A stretch of 49,469 nt of DNA from an uncultured Bacteroides sp. (GTDB lineage: Bacteria > Bacteroidota > Bacteroidia > Bacteroidales > Bacteroidaceae), in NCBI GenBank assembly GCA_947074195.1, contig CAMTOS010000010.1, forward strand, positions 1 to 49,469, given 5' to 3'. The notes beneath the pieces were generated by a model, which made no database searches, had not been told where the DNA came from, and saw only the letters and a program-made list of their open reading frames with translations. Positions 17,112 through 27,010 of the stretch are shown piece after piece. Position 1 is the first letter of the stretch. Every line of letters starts with the position of its first letter. The position numbers and the translations under genes were made by a program.

Positions 17112-20100
17112 TTAAAATTTAATATTTACACCAAAGTTTACAGTTCTCATGATCGGATAGCGGTTAGAACCATTACTTTCCGGATCACATAAACCATCTA
17201 ACTTATCCCATGTAACCAGATTGTTAGCATTTACATAGAATCTTAATTCATTCATTGCCAGTTTTGAAATCCAGTTCTGAGGGAAAGAGTAGCTAAGTTC
17301 GATGTTCTTCAAACGGAAGAAGTTACCGTTTTTAAGGAAGAATGAATTGGCACGCTGATTGTGATCACCATTTCCATCATAATGTAATAATGGATATTTA
17401 GCTGTCGCAAGATTTTCGGCTTCTGTCTTCGAAGGATCCCAACGCTGTTGATGCAAATCGCGAACTTTACCACCGTTTACAAAGGCAAACATAGCCTCAG
17501 CATCGTAGAAGCGGCTCACATTGCTTACTCCCTGGAACATGATGTTAAATCCCCAGCCTTTATAGTTCATATTTAATGTCAATGCATATGTATTTTCCGG
17601 AATATCACTGAAACCGATAAATGTTTCATCACGGTCATCGATAAATCCGTCACCATTCATATCACGGTATTTCAAATCACCTACCTGTACATTGCCATAA
17701 GTAGATACCGGGAAGTTAGTATCGGCAAGATCGGCTGCAGTTACAAAGCCATCGCAAACCAAACCAAAGTATTGATTAATCGGATGTCCTTCACGTTTAC
17801 GGTAGCCTGTTTTACCATCTGGCTCATCCATGCCTACGATTTCATTCTTAGCATGAGAGAAAGTAAAACCTAAAGAGTAGTTGAAATCACGGCCAATCTG
17901 ATCGTTGTATCTCATTTCGATTTCATAACCTTTGTTTTTAGTAGAACCAAGATTACCTGCTGCCATGTTTACACCTACCCACTCAGGACGAGTTGCATAA
18001 GGAGTAAGAATGTTTTTGCGCTTTTCGTAGAAGAAGTCTACGTTAGCAGTCAACTTGTTGTTCCACAAACCACCTTCGATACCGAAGTTATATTTATGAG
18101 CACGTTCCCAGGTTACGCCATAATTAGGATACTGGCTTTCGAAGATACCAGTCTGACCTGTAGTACCGAAGTAATAGTCATTGTTAATCTGACTCCAGAT
18201 AGCCTGATAAAGGAAACGTTGTTTTACACCGTTTACTTTATATACGTCATTACCTACCTGACCATAAGAAGCACGGATTTTCAGTGTGCTCAACCAGTCT
18301 TCAGTACCTTTCATAAACTCTTCGTTGTTAATTCTCCATCCTAAAGAGAAAGATGGGAAGAAACCGAAGCGTTTGCCACTGATAAAGTTTTCAGAACCAT
18401 TGTAACCGAAGTTAACTTCAGCCAGATAGCGGTTATCGTAAGCGTATGTAGCACGACCTACCAAACCCTGATAACGTTCAGCTAAATCTGCCTGATAACG
18501 GTAGTCGTTCTGATTGTAAAGTACCATTGCAGTAAGATCATTCTTGCCAAATGTGCGGGCATAGCTTAACTGTGCTTCCATATATAGTTTATAGATGGTA
18601 GTCTGATTATTGCCGGCATAAGCAAGTTCTGTATCACTATTGAACTGGTTGTATGCATCGAATGACTGGAAGTTTCCGCGGTCGTTCAGTTCATAAGTAG
18701 CGAATGAAGAAGAGAACTTACGGTTATAATATGCATCATAGTCAAATGATACCATACCTCTTGCCTTCAAACCAGGAGTTAACCAGTCCATTTTATAATC
18801 AAGCACAAAGTTTGTTTCGTTGATTGTATTTGTTGCACGATAAAAACCGGCTTTCGACAAACGGCCTACAATGTTATTCTGGTATTGCGAGCTACCACCG
18901 AATAAAGTCTGCTGATCTTCGCCTTCACCAACGGTATAGCTAACAGGGAAAATCCATCCCGGAGTAGAGTTCAATTCATAAAACACTTCACTATAATCTG
19001 ATCTTTCAGTTGTATTAGGTCCGCGGCGTTCTTCGAAACGTGTACCGAAGTTCACCGACATATTTAAATCTTTAGTCAGAAGGAAGTCAAGATTCGCACG
19101 GAAAGCATAACGACGGAAACCTGTGTTAGATTTATTGCCATATTCATCCATACTAAAATCACGATACAAACCTTGTTGATCGTAGAACTCACCCGATACG
19201 AAGTAACTCATACGTTTTGTACCACCCTGAATATTGATGTTATAACGTTGTGCAGGTGCAGATTTGCGAAGCACTGTATCATACCAGTCTACATTTGGAT
19301 AAAGCAAAGCATCAAGTCCACTCAACTGACCCGCAGATGATTTGCGGTACATTTCGATATCAGCAGCCGAGTATTGAGATGGTAAACCATCATTTGCGAG
19401 AGCTTCTTCGAGCAACATTACTGAATTGTATGAATCCAGATAACTGTCTTTACGTGTCGGCGACTGAATCTGATAGTTAGCCGTTAAGCTAACTGTAGGT
19501 TTTTGCTGACGTCCACGTTTTGTTGTAATAATCATTACCCCGTTTGCACCACGTACCCCGTATACAGCAGTTGCAGAAGCATCTTTCAGTGTAGAGATCG
19601 TTTCGATATCATCCGGAGCAATCTGTGAGAATGAACGTTCAACACCATCCACAAGAATAAGTGGCTGATTGTCTCCTGCGAACGAAGCACGTCCACGGAT
19701 AAAGATCTGCATATCATCAGAACCCGGAGCACCCGATGTCTGTGTAGTGATTACACCAGGAATTTTACCGGCAATTGCCTGAGATACATTGGCAGCAGGA
19801 GATTTCAGCAGTTCTTTAGAAGAAACCTGAGAGATGGCACCTACCACACTCTCTTTCTTCTGAGCACCATAACCTACAACCACGACTTCATCCAGTACTT
19901 TAGTATCATCCTGTAATACTACTGTCAGAAAATCTTTCATGCCTACATTTACATCTTGTGAGGTATATCCCACAAAACTTATTTGTAATACAGCTTTATC
20001 GCTTTCTACCTGAATAGAGAAATTTCCGTCTAAATCAGTAATTGTACCATTTGTTGTACCTTTCTCAAGGACACTGGCACCAATAACAAACTCGCCTGTT

Positions 20101-20231
20101 GAGTCTTTCACTACCCCTCTTACAGTTCTTGACTGAGCGAAAAGAGTCTGACTCATAAACAGAAAGCTAAGTGTCAGTAGCATACAGAGAGCTTTTGGTC
20201 TCCATGCTCTACTTGTTTTCTTTTCTTTCAT
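17112..20231 (-). CDS. SusC-family TonB-dependent transporter (pair 1)
   Basis: A 1039-residue outer-membrane importer with the full canonical layout: signal peptide ending TLFAQ (about 33), carboxypeptidase-like domain (about 36-110), the SusC motif DEVVVVGYG (about 114-122), plug (about 125-235, with IFIRGRASF and GVMIITTKRG) and a beta-barrel ending FGVNIKF. It follows the LamG lipoprotein by 29 bp and precedes its SusD by 6 bp. It imports oligosaccharides using TonB energy; the arabinan substrate is inferred from the locus. Confidence 0.95.
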   Translation of the reverse strand: MKEKKTSRAWRPKALCMLLTLSFLFMSQTLFAQSRTVRGVVKDSTGEFVIGASVLEKGTTNGTITDLDGNFSIQVESDKAVLQISFVGYTSQDVNVGMKDFLTVVLQDDTKVLDEVVVVGYGAQKKESVVGAISQVSSKELLKSPAANVSQAIAGKIPGVITTQTSGAPGSDDMQIFIRGRASFAGDNQPLILVDGVERSFSQIAPDDIETISTLKDASATAVYGVRGANGVMIITTKRGRQQKPTVSLTANYQIQSPTRKDSYLDSYNSVMLLEEALANDGLPSQYSAADIEMYRKSSAGQLSGLDALLYPNVDWYDTVLRKSAPAQRYNINIQGGTKRMSYFVSGEFYDQQGLYRDFSMDEYGNKSNTGFRRYAFRANLDFLLTKDLNMSVNFGTRFEERRGPNTTERSDYSEVFYELNSTPGWIFPVSYTVGEGEDQQTLFGGSSQYQNNIVGRLSKAGFYRATNTINETNFVLDYKMDWLTPGLKARGMVSFDYDAYYNRKFSSSFATYELNDRGNFQSFDAYNQFNSDTELAYAGNNQTTIYKLYMEAQLSYARTFGKNDLTAMVLYNQNDYRYQADLAERYQGLVGRATYAYDNRYLAEVNFGYNGSENFISGKRFGFFPSFSLGWRINNEEFMKGTEDWLSTLKIRASYGQVGNDVYKVNGVKQRFLYQAIWSQINNDYYFGTTGQTGIFESQYPNYGVTWERAHKYNFGIEGGLWNNKLTANVDFFYEKRKNILTPYATRPEWVGVNMAAGNLGSTKNKGYEIEMRYNDQIGRDFNYSLGFTFSHAKNEIVGMDEPDGKTGYRKREGHPINQYFGLVCDGFVTAADLADTNFPVSTYGNVQVGDLKYRDMNGDGFIDDRDETFIGFSDIPENTYALTLNMNYKGWGFNIMFQGVSNVSRFYDAEAMFAFVNGGKVRDLHQQRWDPSKTEAENLATAKYPLLHYDGNGDHNQRANSFFLKNGNFFRLKNIELSYSFPQNWISKLAMNELRFYVNANNLVTWDKLDGLCDPESNGSNRYPIMRTVNFGVNIKF

Positions 20232-20260
20232 ATAGTGTTTTTTAAATATTAGATTTGATA

Positions 20261-22429
20261 TTATTTCTTAGTCGCATTATACATTGCAGCAGCTTGCTGT
20301 TCGCTTAGCGGACTTGCACACATATAAATATCATCTATCAGTGCAGGAGCTGCTTTCCACCATGATTCATAACCAAGGAAGAAATCGTTTGCTGTAGTAA
20401 ACATATCGATGATTACAGAGAAGTCTGTCAATTCGCCACCATAAGCTGCATTGTCATCTTTCGTAAATTTCAATGCGCCATTATAATAAACTTCGAAACC
20501 ATCAGGAATAATATTGATTGTTACCAACGTCCATTCGTTTTCAGGAAGAGCATTATCCGCATTATTGTTATGACAGTCGAACCAACCACCTGCACCATTG
20601 TAACCAAGGTAGCCTATAGCATTGAACCAAAGTTTGCTTGTACCATCGTTCATCACAAAGATCTGATCCCACCAGTTCAGGTAAGGAGGATTAATCCATA
20701 AGCTTACGCTTACACCACCTTCAGGAGTTTTACCTCTTAACGGATTGTCGAAGCGTGTGTATGCCCAGCCATTAGCGTGACCGGTCCAGCCTTCCTGCTG
20801 ATGCCATACAGTACCACGGGTTGCATCAACTTCAAAATCAGATGCAGTAGCCTGTGCTTCAACTGTTACCAATTCACCACTCTGATTCGTATTAATTGCA
20901 TTTTCAAATGAGTTATCTAAAGGATAATATCCAAATAATTGTGGAGCATAAGATGGATTTGAAGGAATACCGTTGTTGCTCTTCTGTGTATCAGCATAGA
21001 GACTCTTCACTTCTTTTTCCGTAAGCGGACGTGTAACAAGGAAAATATCGTCTACAAGCGAAGGAGCAGCTTTCCACCATGTTTCATTACCAAGGAAGAA
21101 ATCGTTAGCAGAAGTAAATACATCAACAACGATACCGTAGTTTGTCATATCACCACCATAAGCAGCATTATTATCATTGGTAAATTTCAGTTCACCATTA
21201 TAATATACTTCGAATCCATCACTCATCATATTGATAGTCACAAATGTCCACGCACCAACTTCCAGTGCATTATCGGCATTGTTGTTATGACAGTCAAACC
21301 ATCCTGCAGGACCATTAAAACCAAGATAACCGATAGCATTGAACCAGAATTTATTTGAACCATCGTTCAATACGAAGATCTGATCCCACCAGTTCAGGTA
21401 AGGAGGGTTTAACCACATGCTTACACTAATACCATCTTCTACAGACTGCCCTCTTAAAGGATTAGTGAAACGAGTATATGCCCAGCCATTAGCATGATCG
21501 GTCCAGCCTTCCTGTTGATTCCAAACAATACCACGATCTGCATTAGTTTCGAAATCAGAAACAGTGGTTTGAGGTTCAACGGTTATTAATTCACCCGATT
21601 GAGCAGGGTTAAGGCTATTTTCGAAAGTACCGTCAAGTTTATAGTAACCCACTGTACCACGAGGAGGGAAACGATAATCTTCGCCACCACTGATAGAAGG
21701 CACAGCAATTTCTTTTGTAGTAATGATGTTTCTGTATACACTTAAATCGTCGATCCACATTTTCTGTGGCTCAACGTTCGATCCGTAACCTAAATAAAGG
21801 TATGGCATTTCGATAAATGAACTAACCAGATGAGAGTAATCATAAGAAGATTCGATGGTCTCATCGAAACACTTCTCACCATCTATATAGATGTCATAAC
21901 CATCTGTGCGGATAATCATAGCTACATAGTGCCATTCATCCGGAGAGATTGCGTTGGTAACAACAGTAGAAGGATTGTTTACATCGATAGTCGTATAAGG
22001 ACTGTCATAATGCATCCATGTGTTAGGTGTAAAAAACAGCTTAGTCGAATTGTCTTCGTTCGCAAAGCTATAGATTGCGCCACTAAGATTGTTTTCAGAA
22101 GTTTTCACCCAGAAAGTAAGCGAAGCGCCAGTCTGGATTTTCACACCATAAAGAGGATTAGTAAAGCGGACATAACCGCCATTCAGCTGTAAGACTTTGC
22201 CTTTTTCCTCGTCAGTTACGACTTTAGGAATCTGGCCATTTTCATAAGCCACTAAGAGTGCAGTTTCAGGAGAAAGTTCTTCATCGAACTTAAAATCACC
22301 TTTCAATTCGAGTTTCGGGTAAACCTGGTTTCCGGCAGGTGGATCCATTTGTCCCCAGTCTTTACAAGACCACAAGCAAAATACGGTAAATGCAGCCATC
22401 AGAAGCGATGACCATTTGTTTGCCTTCAT
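20261..22429 (-). CDS. Surface glycan-binding lipoprotein with three LamG-like domains
   Basis: A 722-residue lipoprotein (lipobox LWSC, Cys22) occupying the SusE/F-like position as first gene of the PUL operon. Three concanavalin-A/LamG-type jelly rolls are visible at about 45-235, 260-478 and 498-718. Domains two and three are an obvious tandem duplication: long identical stretches recur with a constant offset of 239 residues (for example PPYLNWWDQIFV and GWFDCHNNNADNAL). Domain one is more diverged. The conserved exposed tryptophans (NWWDQ, WWKAAP) are plausible sugar-binding residues. The expected role is to hold arabinan at the cell surface for GH43 and SusCD. It matches the extra binding-protein gene next to the HTCS in the B. 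thetaiotaomicron locus by position. Confidence 0.85.
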   Translation of the reverse strand: MKANKWSSLLMAAFTVFCLWSCKDWGQMDPPAGNQVYPKLELKGDFKFDEELSPETALLVAYENGQIPKVVTDEEKGKVLQLNGGYVRFTNPLYGVKIQTGASLTFWVKTSENNLSGAIYSFANEDNSTKLFFTPNTWMHYDSPYTTIDVNNPSTVVTNAISPDEWHYVAMIIRTDGYDIYIDGEKCFDETIESSYDYSHLVSSFIEMPYLYLGYGSNVEPQKMWIDDLSVYRNIITTKEIAVPSISGGEDYRFPPRGTVGYYKLDGTFENSLNPAQSGELITVEPQTTVSDFETNADRGIVWNQQEGWTDHANGWAYTRFTNPLRGQSVEDGISVSMWLNPPYLNWWDQIFVLNDGSNKFWFNAIGYLGFNGPAGWFDCHNNNADNALEVGAWTFVTINMMSDGFEVYYNGELKFTNDNNAAYGGDMTNYGIVVDVFTSANDFFLGNETWWKAAPSLVDDIFLVTRPLTEKEVKSLYADTQKSNNGIPSNPSYAPQLFGYYPLDNSFENAINTNQSGELVTVEAQATASDFEVDATRGTVWHQQEGWTGHANGWAYTRFDNPLRGKTPEGGVSVSLWINPPYLNWWDQIFVMNDGTSKLWFNAIGYLGYNGAGGWFDCHNNNADNALPENEWTLVTINIIPDGFEVYYNGALKFTKDDNAAYGGELTDFSVIIDMFTTANDFFLGYESWWKAAPALIDDIYMCASPLSEQQAAAMYNATKK

Positions 22430-22469
22430 AATATAGATTTTTAGGGTTGTTATTTGTTTTTCAGTCTCA

Positions 22470-22477
22470 CAAAACTA
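22470..22477 (-). promoter_or_regulatory. -7 promoter box of the SGBP-SusCD operon
   Basis: The minus strand reads TAGTTTTG, a TAnnTTTG match 40 nt before the ATG of the LamG lipoprotein. No -33 TTTG at normal spacing is visible, which suits an activator-dependent promoter. The putative HTCS site lies immediately upstream. Confidence 0.65.
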
Positions 22478-22497
22478 CGCTTCTATTGAATAATGGA

Positions 22498-22529
22498 GGT
22501 GGACAAAAGATTATTCAACGTGGATAAAA
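22498..22529 (-). promoter_or_regulatory. Putative HTCS operator (direct repeat, 21-bp period)
   Basis: On the minus strand TTTTATCCACG (22529-22519) and TTTTGTCCACC (22508-22498) form a direct repeat with 21-bp period. The proximal copy ends exactly 20 nt before the -7 box at 22477. The same element at the same distance is found in the divergent GH43 promoter. Direct repeats two helical turns apart and next to the promoter are what an AraC-type HTCS activator would be expected to bind. The binding assignment is inference. Confidence 0.6.
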
Positions 22530-22590
22530 GTGTAAAAACAACCTTTAATACGTGTTTTGAAGGTTTGTGTGCGTGTTTTAGTTAAAATTG

Positions 22591-25500
22591 TTAGTCCTCT
22601 ATGAGTGATGAAGGCGTCACTCCAAATTGTTTAGAAAAGCAACGTGTAAAATACTTCGGATCATTATAACCCACTTCATAAGCAATCTCGGAAATGTTCA
22701 TTGACTTTGTTTTGGCATTACGACTCAAGAGTTCGCGGGCAATGTTCAATCGGTAATTACGAATAAACTGTCCGGCACTCTGTCCGGTTAATGTCTGCAT
22801 TTTTTTATTCATCAGACTCTTGCTTACTCCCATTTCTTCGATAAAGTCACTTACTTCCCAATAGGAATTCTTATAGTTATCTTTCACAACTTTCATTACT
22901 TTATCGAGAAACTTCTTATCGCCCGACTCTTCATCTATATTAAGCGAATCGACTTCCATACTAACAGAGAACTTCTGTTGCAGTCGTTTGCGGTTCTCTA
23001 AAAGATTATCGATACGTGCAAGAAGCAATTTTTCATCGAATGGTTTCAGCAAATATTCATCTACTCCCATTTTGAAGCCTTCGCAGCGCGATTCCTCAGA
23101 TGTTTTAGCGGTAAGCATCAGGAAAGGAATATGTGATAAAGTGAAGTCAGCCTTCACCTGACGTGATAATTCCAGACCGTCCATTACCGGCATCATTAAA
23201 TCGCTGATAATAAAATCTACAGACTGTTTGCGCAATGCCTCGAGTGCCTCTTTTCCATCTCCGGCTTCGATAATCGTATAAGATTCGCGAAGAATAGATG
23301 AGATATAATTTCGCATATCGACATTATCTTCCACCACCAGAATGGTCATTTGTGCATTTGTTGTTATTGTTTGTATTTCTTCTTTATCTTCTTCTATTAT
23401 ATAATTAGTGACAGATTTCAAAGGAGTATTTTCTGCAAATTGCAATGGCAGTGATACCCTGAACGAACATCCTTTATCACGATTATTCTTTACCTCAATC
23501 GTACCATTATATAGATGTATAATACGCTTACATAAATACAATCCGATACCTGTACCGCTTTGTCCGGTAAATGACTCCTGTGATTTATTATTTGACTGAA
23601 AGAAGCGATTGAAAATTCTTTTCTGATCTTCCTCCGGAATGCCCGATCCGGTATCTTTCACGCCTATAAATAAGGACGGAATATTATTTATCATTCTTGT
23701 CGTAATAAATACAGAAACGATACCGCCTTTAGGAGTAAATTTTAATGCATTACCAATCAGATTGATCATAACTTTACGCATGGCATCTTCATCAAACATA
23801 ATTGGTCTGTCCGGAAGTCTCATGCAGCTGTTAATCGTAATCTCGCGATCGTTGGCAAATGCCCTGAATGGCACGATAATCTCCTCGAAGAATTTACGTA
23901 AGTCACCTGCTTTCAGCAATATTTCCATATTACCCGATTCCACTTTACGGAAATCCATCAGCTGATTGACCAGTGAAAGCAAGTATTTAGAATTTCGTTC
24001 CACAAAATTCAGCTGTTCAATGACCTGAGGATTATAACTTAACTTCAAAGCACGTTCAATAGGGCCGATAATCAGCGTAAGTGGCGTGCGGAATTCGTGA
24101 GTAATATTGGTAAAGAATGAAAGTTTATCGAGCGTTAATTCCTGCACCTTCTTACTCATGGTAAGGATCTGCGCTTTTTGTTTAGTAATCTTTTCGTTTT
24201 GTTGTTTCAGCAAATCGTTCTGACGATAGAGTTCATCCGTCTGAAGCGTCAGAAGCTTTTGCTTTTCCTGTAATTCGTGTGTACGTTCTTCTACCTTTTT
24301 ATGCAAAAGTTCTTGTTGTGCTTTCAGCAAACGGATACGCCAGTTCCAGGCCTGATATGCACCTAGGACAATCAACGAGAACATTAATGCAATAAACCAT
24401 GGAGTTTTATAGAAGTATGGCAGTACTTCAATGGTAAGTTGACTGCTATTATCGAGCCAGTTTTTACCATCGGGTGCATAATGTAATTCAAAATGATAAG
24501 TTCCCGGTGTCAGATTGGTAAATGCCGCAGAACGTCTGTTGGCCGACACCTTTATCCATCGGTCATCAAAACCTTTTAACCGGTAATAGTAAGTAGAAAA
24601 ATCGGACAGATTATAATCGAGAGCTGCAAATTCTATGTAAAGTGATTTATCTTTTTCGTGCAGCACAAGCTTATTATCTGTAGGATAAATTTCCTTATCG
24701 GCAACGCGAACATGAGTAAACGCCATTTGCATTTCATCCAATCCGGTCATTTGTATTTCTGGTTTTACGATAGAAAGCCCGTTAACGCTGCCAACATACA
24801 GATCGCCGTTGCTTCCTTTATGAATTGCATTCCAGTAGAACTGGCTACAGCCCAATCCATCTTTCTCAGTATAGTTTATAAAACTATACGATTCACGGTG
24901 ATAGCAGGAAAGCCCGTTTGTGGTAGATATCCAAATATTTCCGTTGTTATCTTCCTGAATGCCACGTATACTGTTGTTAATCAGTCCGTCGCTGGTTGTA
25001 AATGCTTTAAATCCATACTCCCCGTTTGCATCAAGAAACGACTGATATAATCCATATCCATTACTACCGATCCAGATGGTACCATCTTCAGATTCAGCGA
25101 TATAGGTCACACGTTCACGTATCTTCGATTCAGGTTCGTCGAGCTTATTGCGCCATAACTGATAAACCATTCTCGGTGCATGAAGTGTATATAAATCTAT
25201 ACTGCACAGACCCGATGAAAGTCCGATCCATAATTTATTATTTCTATCGATGCAATAACCGGCACAACCATCTACACCACCAATATTTAGTCCACGGAAA
25301 GGTTCGAGTACCCGTCCGGTATGAATTTCGTAAACATATATACGGTTTGATGCACCGATCCATATCGCATTATTGACAGAATCATAACAGATAATACCCA
25401 CCAGACTATTGGCCAGATCTATAAAATTATCATCTGTAATGTGATGGAATACCAGCTGATCACCCGGTTTACGTTCAATCCAGCCTACACCTCCACCCCA

Positions 25501-26820
25501 GGTTCCCACCCACAGCCTATCCTGGCTATCCGTAGTAAAACAACTTACAGAATTATGACTTAAGTTGCACGGAGTATCCATGGTGTAATGAGTAAAATGA
25601 TTATCTCTGCGGGTCTTGCGGTTCAGACCCCCTTCTACTGTACCTACCCAAAGCGTCCCTTGCTTATCTTCATAAATGGCATTCACCGGATTCTTTGAGA
25701 TACTTTCGGAGTGAGAGGCAGAATGGAAATAATTTTCTACATACAGCTTTCGGTGAGATATCTTATTTAACCCTCCTACTTCTGTCCCTATCCAGATTAT
25801 ATCTCCATCAGGCAGAAGGCAATTTATAAAGTCGCAGTTCAGGCGATTTGAAAGATAGAAGTTACTTTCATTGTCGTTACGGTCTTTATCGATACGCTCA
25901 AAGTTGTCTGTTATGGCATTATAGATGTTCAATCCACGAAGCGTGGCAATGATGATAAAATGATCATCAGTTTCATTTATATCTGTAATGCAGTTTTGCG
26001 ATAATGATTTAATATCTGCCGGATCGTGATAATAATGACGCAAAGATTTACTGGTCAGATTATAGCGAAATAATCCCGACAGTGTCCCTGCCCACAGTTC
26101 ATTATCGCGAATATAAATGGTCTGTATCCATGCATTGGGCACATCAAAATGAAGGAAGTGATTAATTTGAGCAGAAGAGTAACCTGATGCATCTTCTTTA
26201 ACTGATAATATATTCTCACCGTCGTTAAAGAAAATCTGATCATCAATTTCGACCATCGTTTTAATCTGATCATTTATTATGGTCGATTCATAGACTTTCT
26301 GAATATCATTGATAGTCCCGTCGCTATGGAATCGCAGACGATAAAGGCAGTTTTCTGAAGCAATCCACAGATGTCCGCTTTTACTCTTATATATATAATG
26401 TACAGGGAAGTTGTAAAGTGGAAGAAGTTTTGTTTCATCACCGGGAATTTGCTCTATTTCGAGATTATAGATATTGATGATATCAATTCCCATTTCGCTG
26501 CCGGCCCATATTCTGCCGAAGTTGTCTTCGCAAAGACTCCGCACGAAATTGCTTTTCAGCTTGGTAGATAAAGTTGCCATATTGCAGACCAGAAAGTCGT
26601 AACCGTCATAACGGGATATTCCTGCGCCGGGTGTAGCTATCCAAAGAAATCCACGGCTGTCTTTAATGATGTCATCTACATAATTACAGGGTAAGCCTTC
26701 GTTCATACATAAGGCTGTGAAGTTGTATCGCTCTGCCCAGTCGGTCGATTGACCGTGACCGAACACAGTGAACAGCTGTAATAGTGCACAGATTAGATAT
26801 AAAAAAAGAAACCTTCTCAT
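22591..26820 (-). CDS. Hybrid two-component system sensor-regulator (HTCS)
   Basis: A 1409-residue one-protein signalling system in the inner membrane. Order: signal peptide (1-24); periplasmic sensor of two beta-propellers with repeated LWIG/LWVGT blades (about 30-690); Y_Y_Y domain (about 700-800); one membrane helix (about 806-824); coiled coil (830-900); histidine kinase with His908 (NITHEFRTPL), N box NLIGNALKF and G boxes DTGSGIP and GTGIGL; receiver with Asp1207 (SDLMMP) and Lys1239; AraC-type HTH (about 1305-1409, ending YFTRCFSKQFGVTPSSL). All catalytic residues are intact. It lies between the divergent halves of the PUL, as the arabinan-responsive HTCS does in B. thetaiotaomicron (recalled, BT0366). 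It probably senses arabino-oligosaccharides and activates both PUL operons. Confidence 0.95.
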   Translation of the reverse strand: MRRFLFLYLICALLQLFTVFGHGQSTDWAERYNFTALCMNEGLPCNYVDDIIKDSRGFLWIATPGAGISRYDGYDFLVCNMATLSTKLKSNFVRSLCEDNFGRIWAGSEMGIDIINIYNLEIEQIPGDETKLLPLYNFPVHYIYKSKSGHLWIASENCLYRLRFHSDGTINDIQKVYESTIINDQIKTMVEIDDQIFFNDGENILSVKEDASGYSSAQINHFLHFDVPNAWIQTIYIRDNELWAGTLSGLFRYNLTSKSLRHYYHDPADIKSLSQNCITDINETDDHFIIIATLRGLNIYNAITDNFERIDKDRNDNESNFYLSNRLNCDFINCLLPDGDIIWIGTEVGGLNKISHRKLYVENYFHSASHSESISKNPVNAIYEDKQGTLWVGTVEGGLNRKTRRDNHFTHYTMDTPCNLSHNSVSCFTTDSQDRLWVGTWGGGVGWIERKPGDQLVFHHITDDNFIDLANSLVGIICYDSVNNAIWIGASNRIYVYEIHTGRVLEPFRGLNIGGVDGCAGYCIDRNNKLWIGLSSGLCSIDLYTLHAPRMVYQLWRNKLDEPESKIRERVTYIAESEDGTIWIGSNGYGLYQSFLDANGEYGFKAFTTSDGLINNSIRGIQEDNNGNIWISTTNGLSCYHRESYSFINYTEKDGLGCSQFYWNAIHKGSNGDLYVGSVNGLSIVKPEIQMTGLDEMQMAFTHVRVADKEIYPTDNKLVLHEKDKSLYIEFAALDYNLSDFSTYYYRLKGFDDRWIKVSANRRSAAFTNLTPGTYHFELHYAPDGKNWLDNSSQLTIEVLPYFYKTPWFIALMFSLIVLGAYQAWNWRIRLLKAQQELLHKKVEERTHELQEKQKLLTLQTDELYRQNDLLKQQNEKITKQKAQILTMSKKVQELTLDKLSFFTNITHEFRTPLTLIIGPIERALKLSYNPQVIEQLNFVERNSKYLLSLVNQLMDFRKVESGNMEILLKAGDLRKFFEEIIVPFRAFANDREITINSCMRLPDRPIMFDEDAMRKVMINLIGNALKFTPKGGIVSVFITTRMINNIPSLFIGVKDTGSGIPEEDQKRIFNRFFQSNNKSQESFTGQSGTGIGLYLCKRIIHLYNGTIEVKNNRDKGCSFRVSLPLQFAENTPLKSVTNYIIEEDKEEIQTITTNAQMTILVVEDNVDMRNYISSILRESYTIIEAGDGKEALEALRKQSVDFIISDLMMPVMDGLELSRQVKADFTLSHIPFLMLTAKTSEESRCEGFKMGVDEYLLKPFDEKLLLARIDNLLENRKRLQQKFSVSMEVDSLNIDEESGDKKFLDKVMKVVKDNYKNSYWEVSDFIEEMGVSKSLMNKKMQTLTGQSAGQFIRNYRLNIARELLSRNAKTKSMNISEIAYEVGYNDPKYFTRCFSKQFGVTPSSLIED

Positions 26821-26855
26821 AGTCGTGTTTTTCGAGGTCGTATGTTTCGTTTACG

Positions 26856-26863
26856 CAAAGATA
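26856..26863 (-). promoter_or_regulatory. -7 promoter box for the HTCS gene
   Basis: The minus strand reads TATCTTTG, a TAnnTTTG match 35 nt before the HTCS ATG. The putative operator lies some 70 bp further upstream and at 20 nt from a different promoter, so the HTCS may be expressed independently of its own activation. Confidence 0.55.
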
Positions 26864-26928
26864 TAGGTTATATTATTCCATTTATAATATATTTAAACAA
26901 TTTTGATATATTTTATAGCGGATTGCTC

Positions 26929-26960
26929 AAATATCCTCCCGATTAAGCTGTTTGTCCACC
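26929..26960 (+). promoter_or_regulatory. Putative HTCS operator upstream of the GH43-GH51-GH43 operon
   Basis: TTTGTCCACC at 26951-26960 ends exactly 20 nt before the -7 box at 26981. A weaker copy (AAATATCCTCC, 26929-26939) lies 21 bp upstream in the same orientation. This is the same arrangement as at 22498-22529 in the other PUL promoter. Binding by the neighbouring HTCS is inferred. Confidence 0.6.
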
Positions 26961-26980
26961 TTTCACATTCGGTATCAATT

Positions 26981-26988
26981 TATATTTG
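26981..26988 (+). promoter_or_regulatory. -7 promoter box of the GH43-GH51-GH43 operon
   Basis: TATATTTG matches TAnnTTTG and lies 22 nt before the GH43 ATG at 27011, giving a very short leader. No -33 box at normal spacing is present. Confidence 0.65.
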
Positions 26989-27010
26989 CCAAAAATAAAT
27001 TTACAATACT

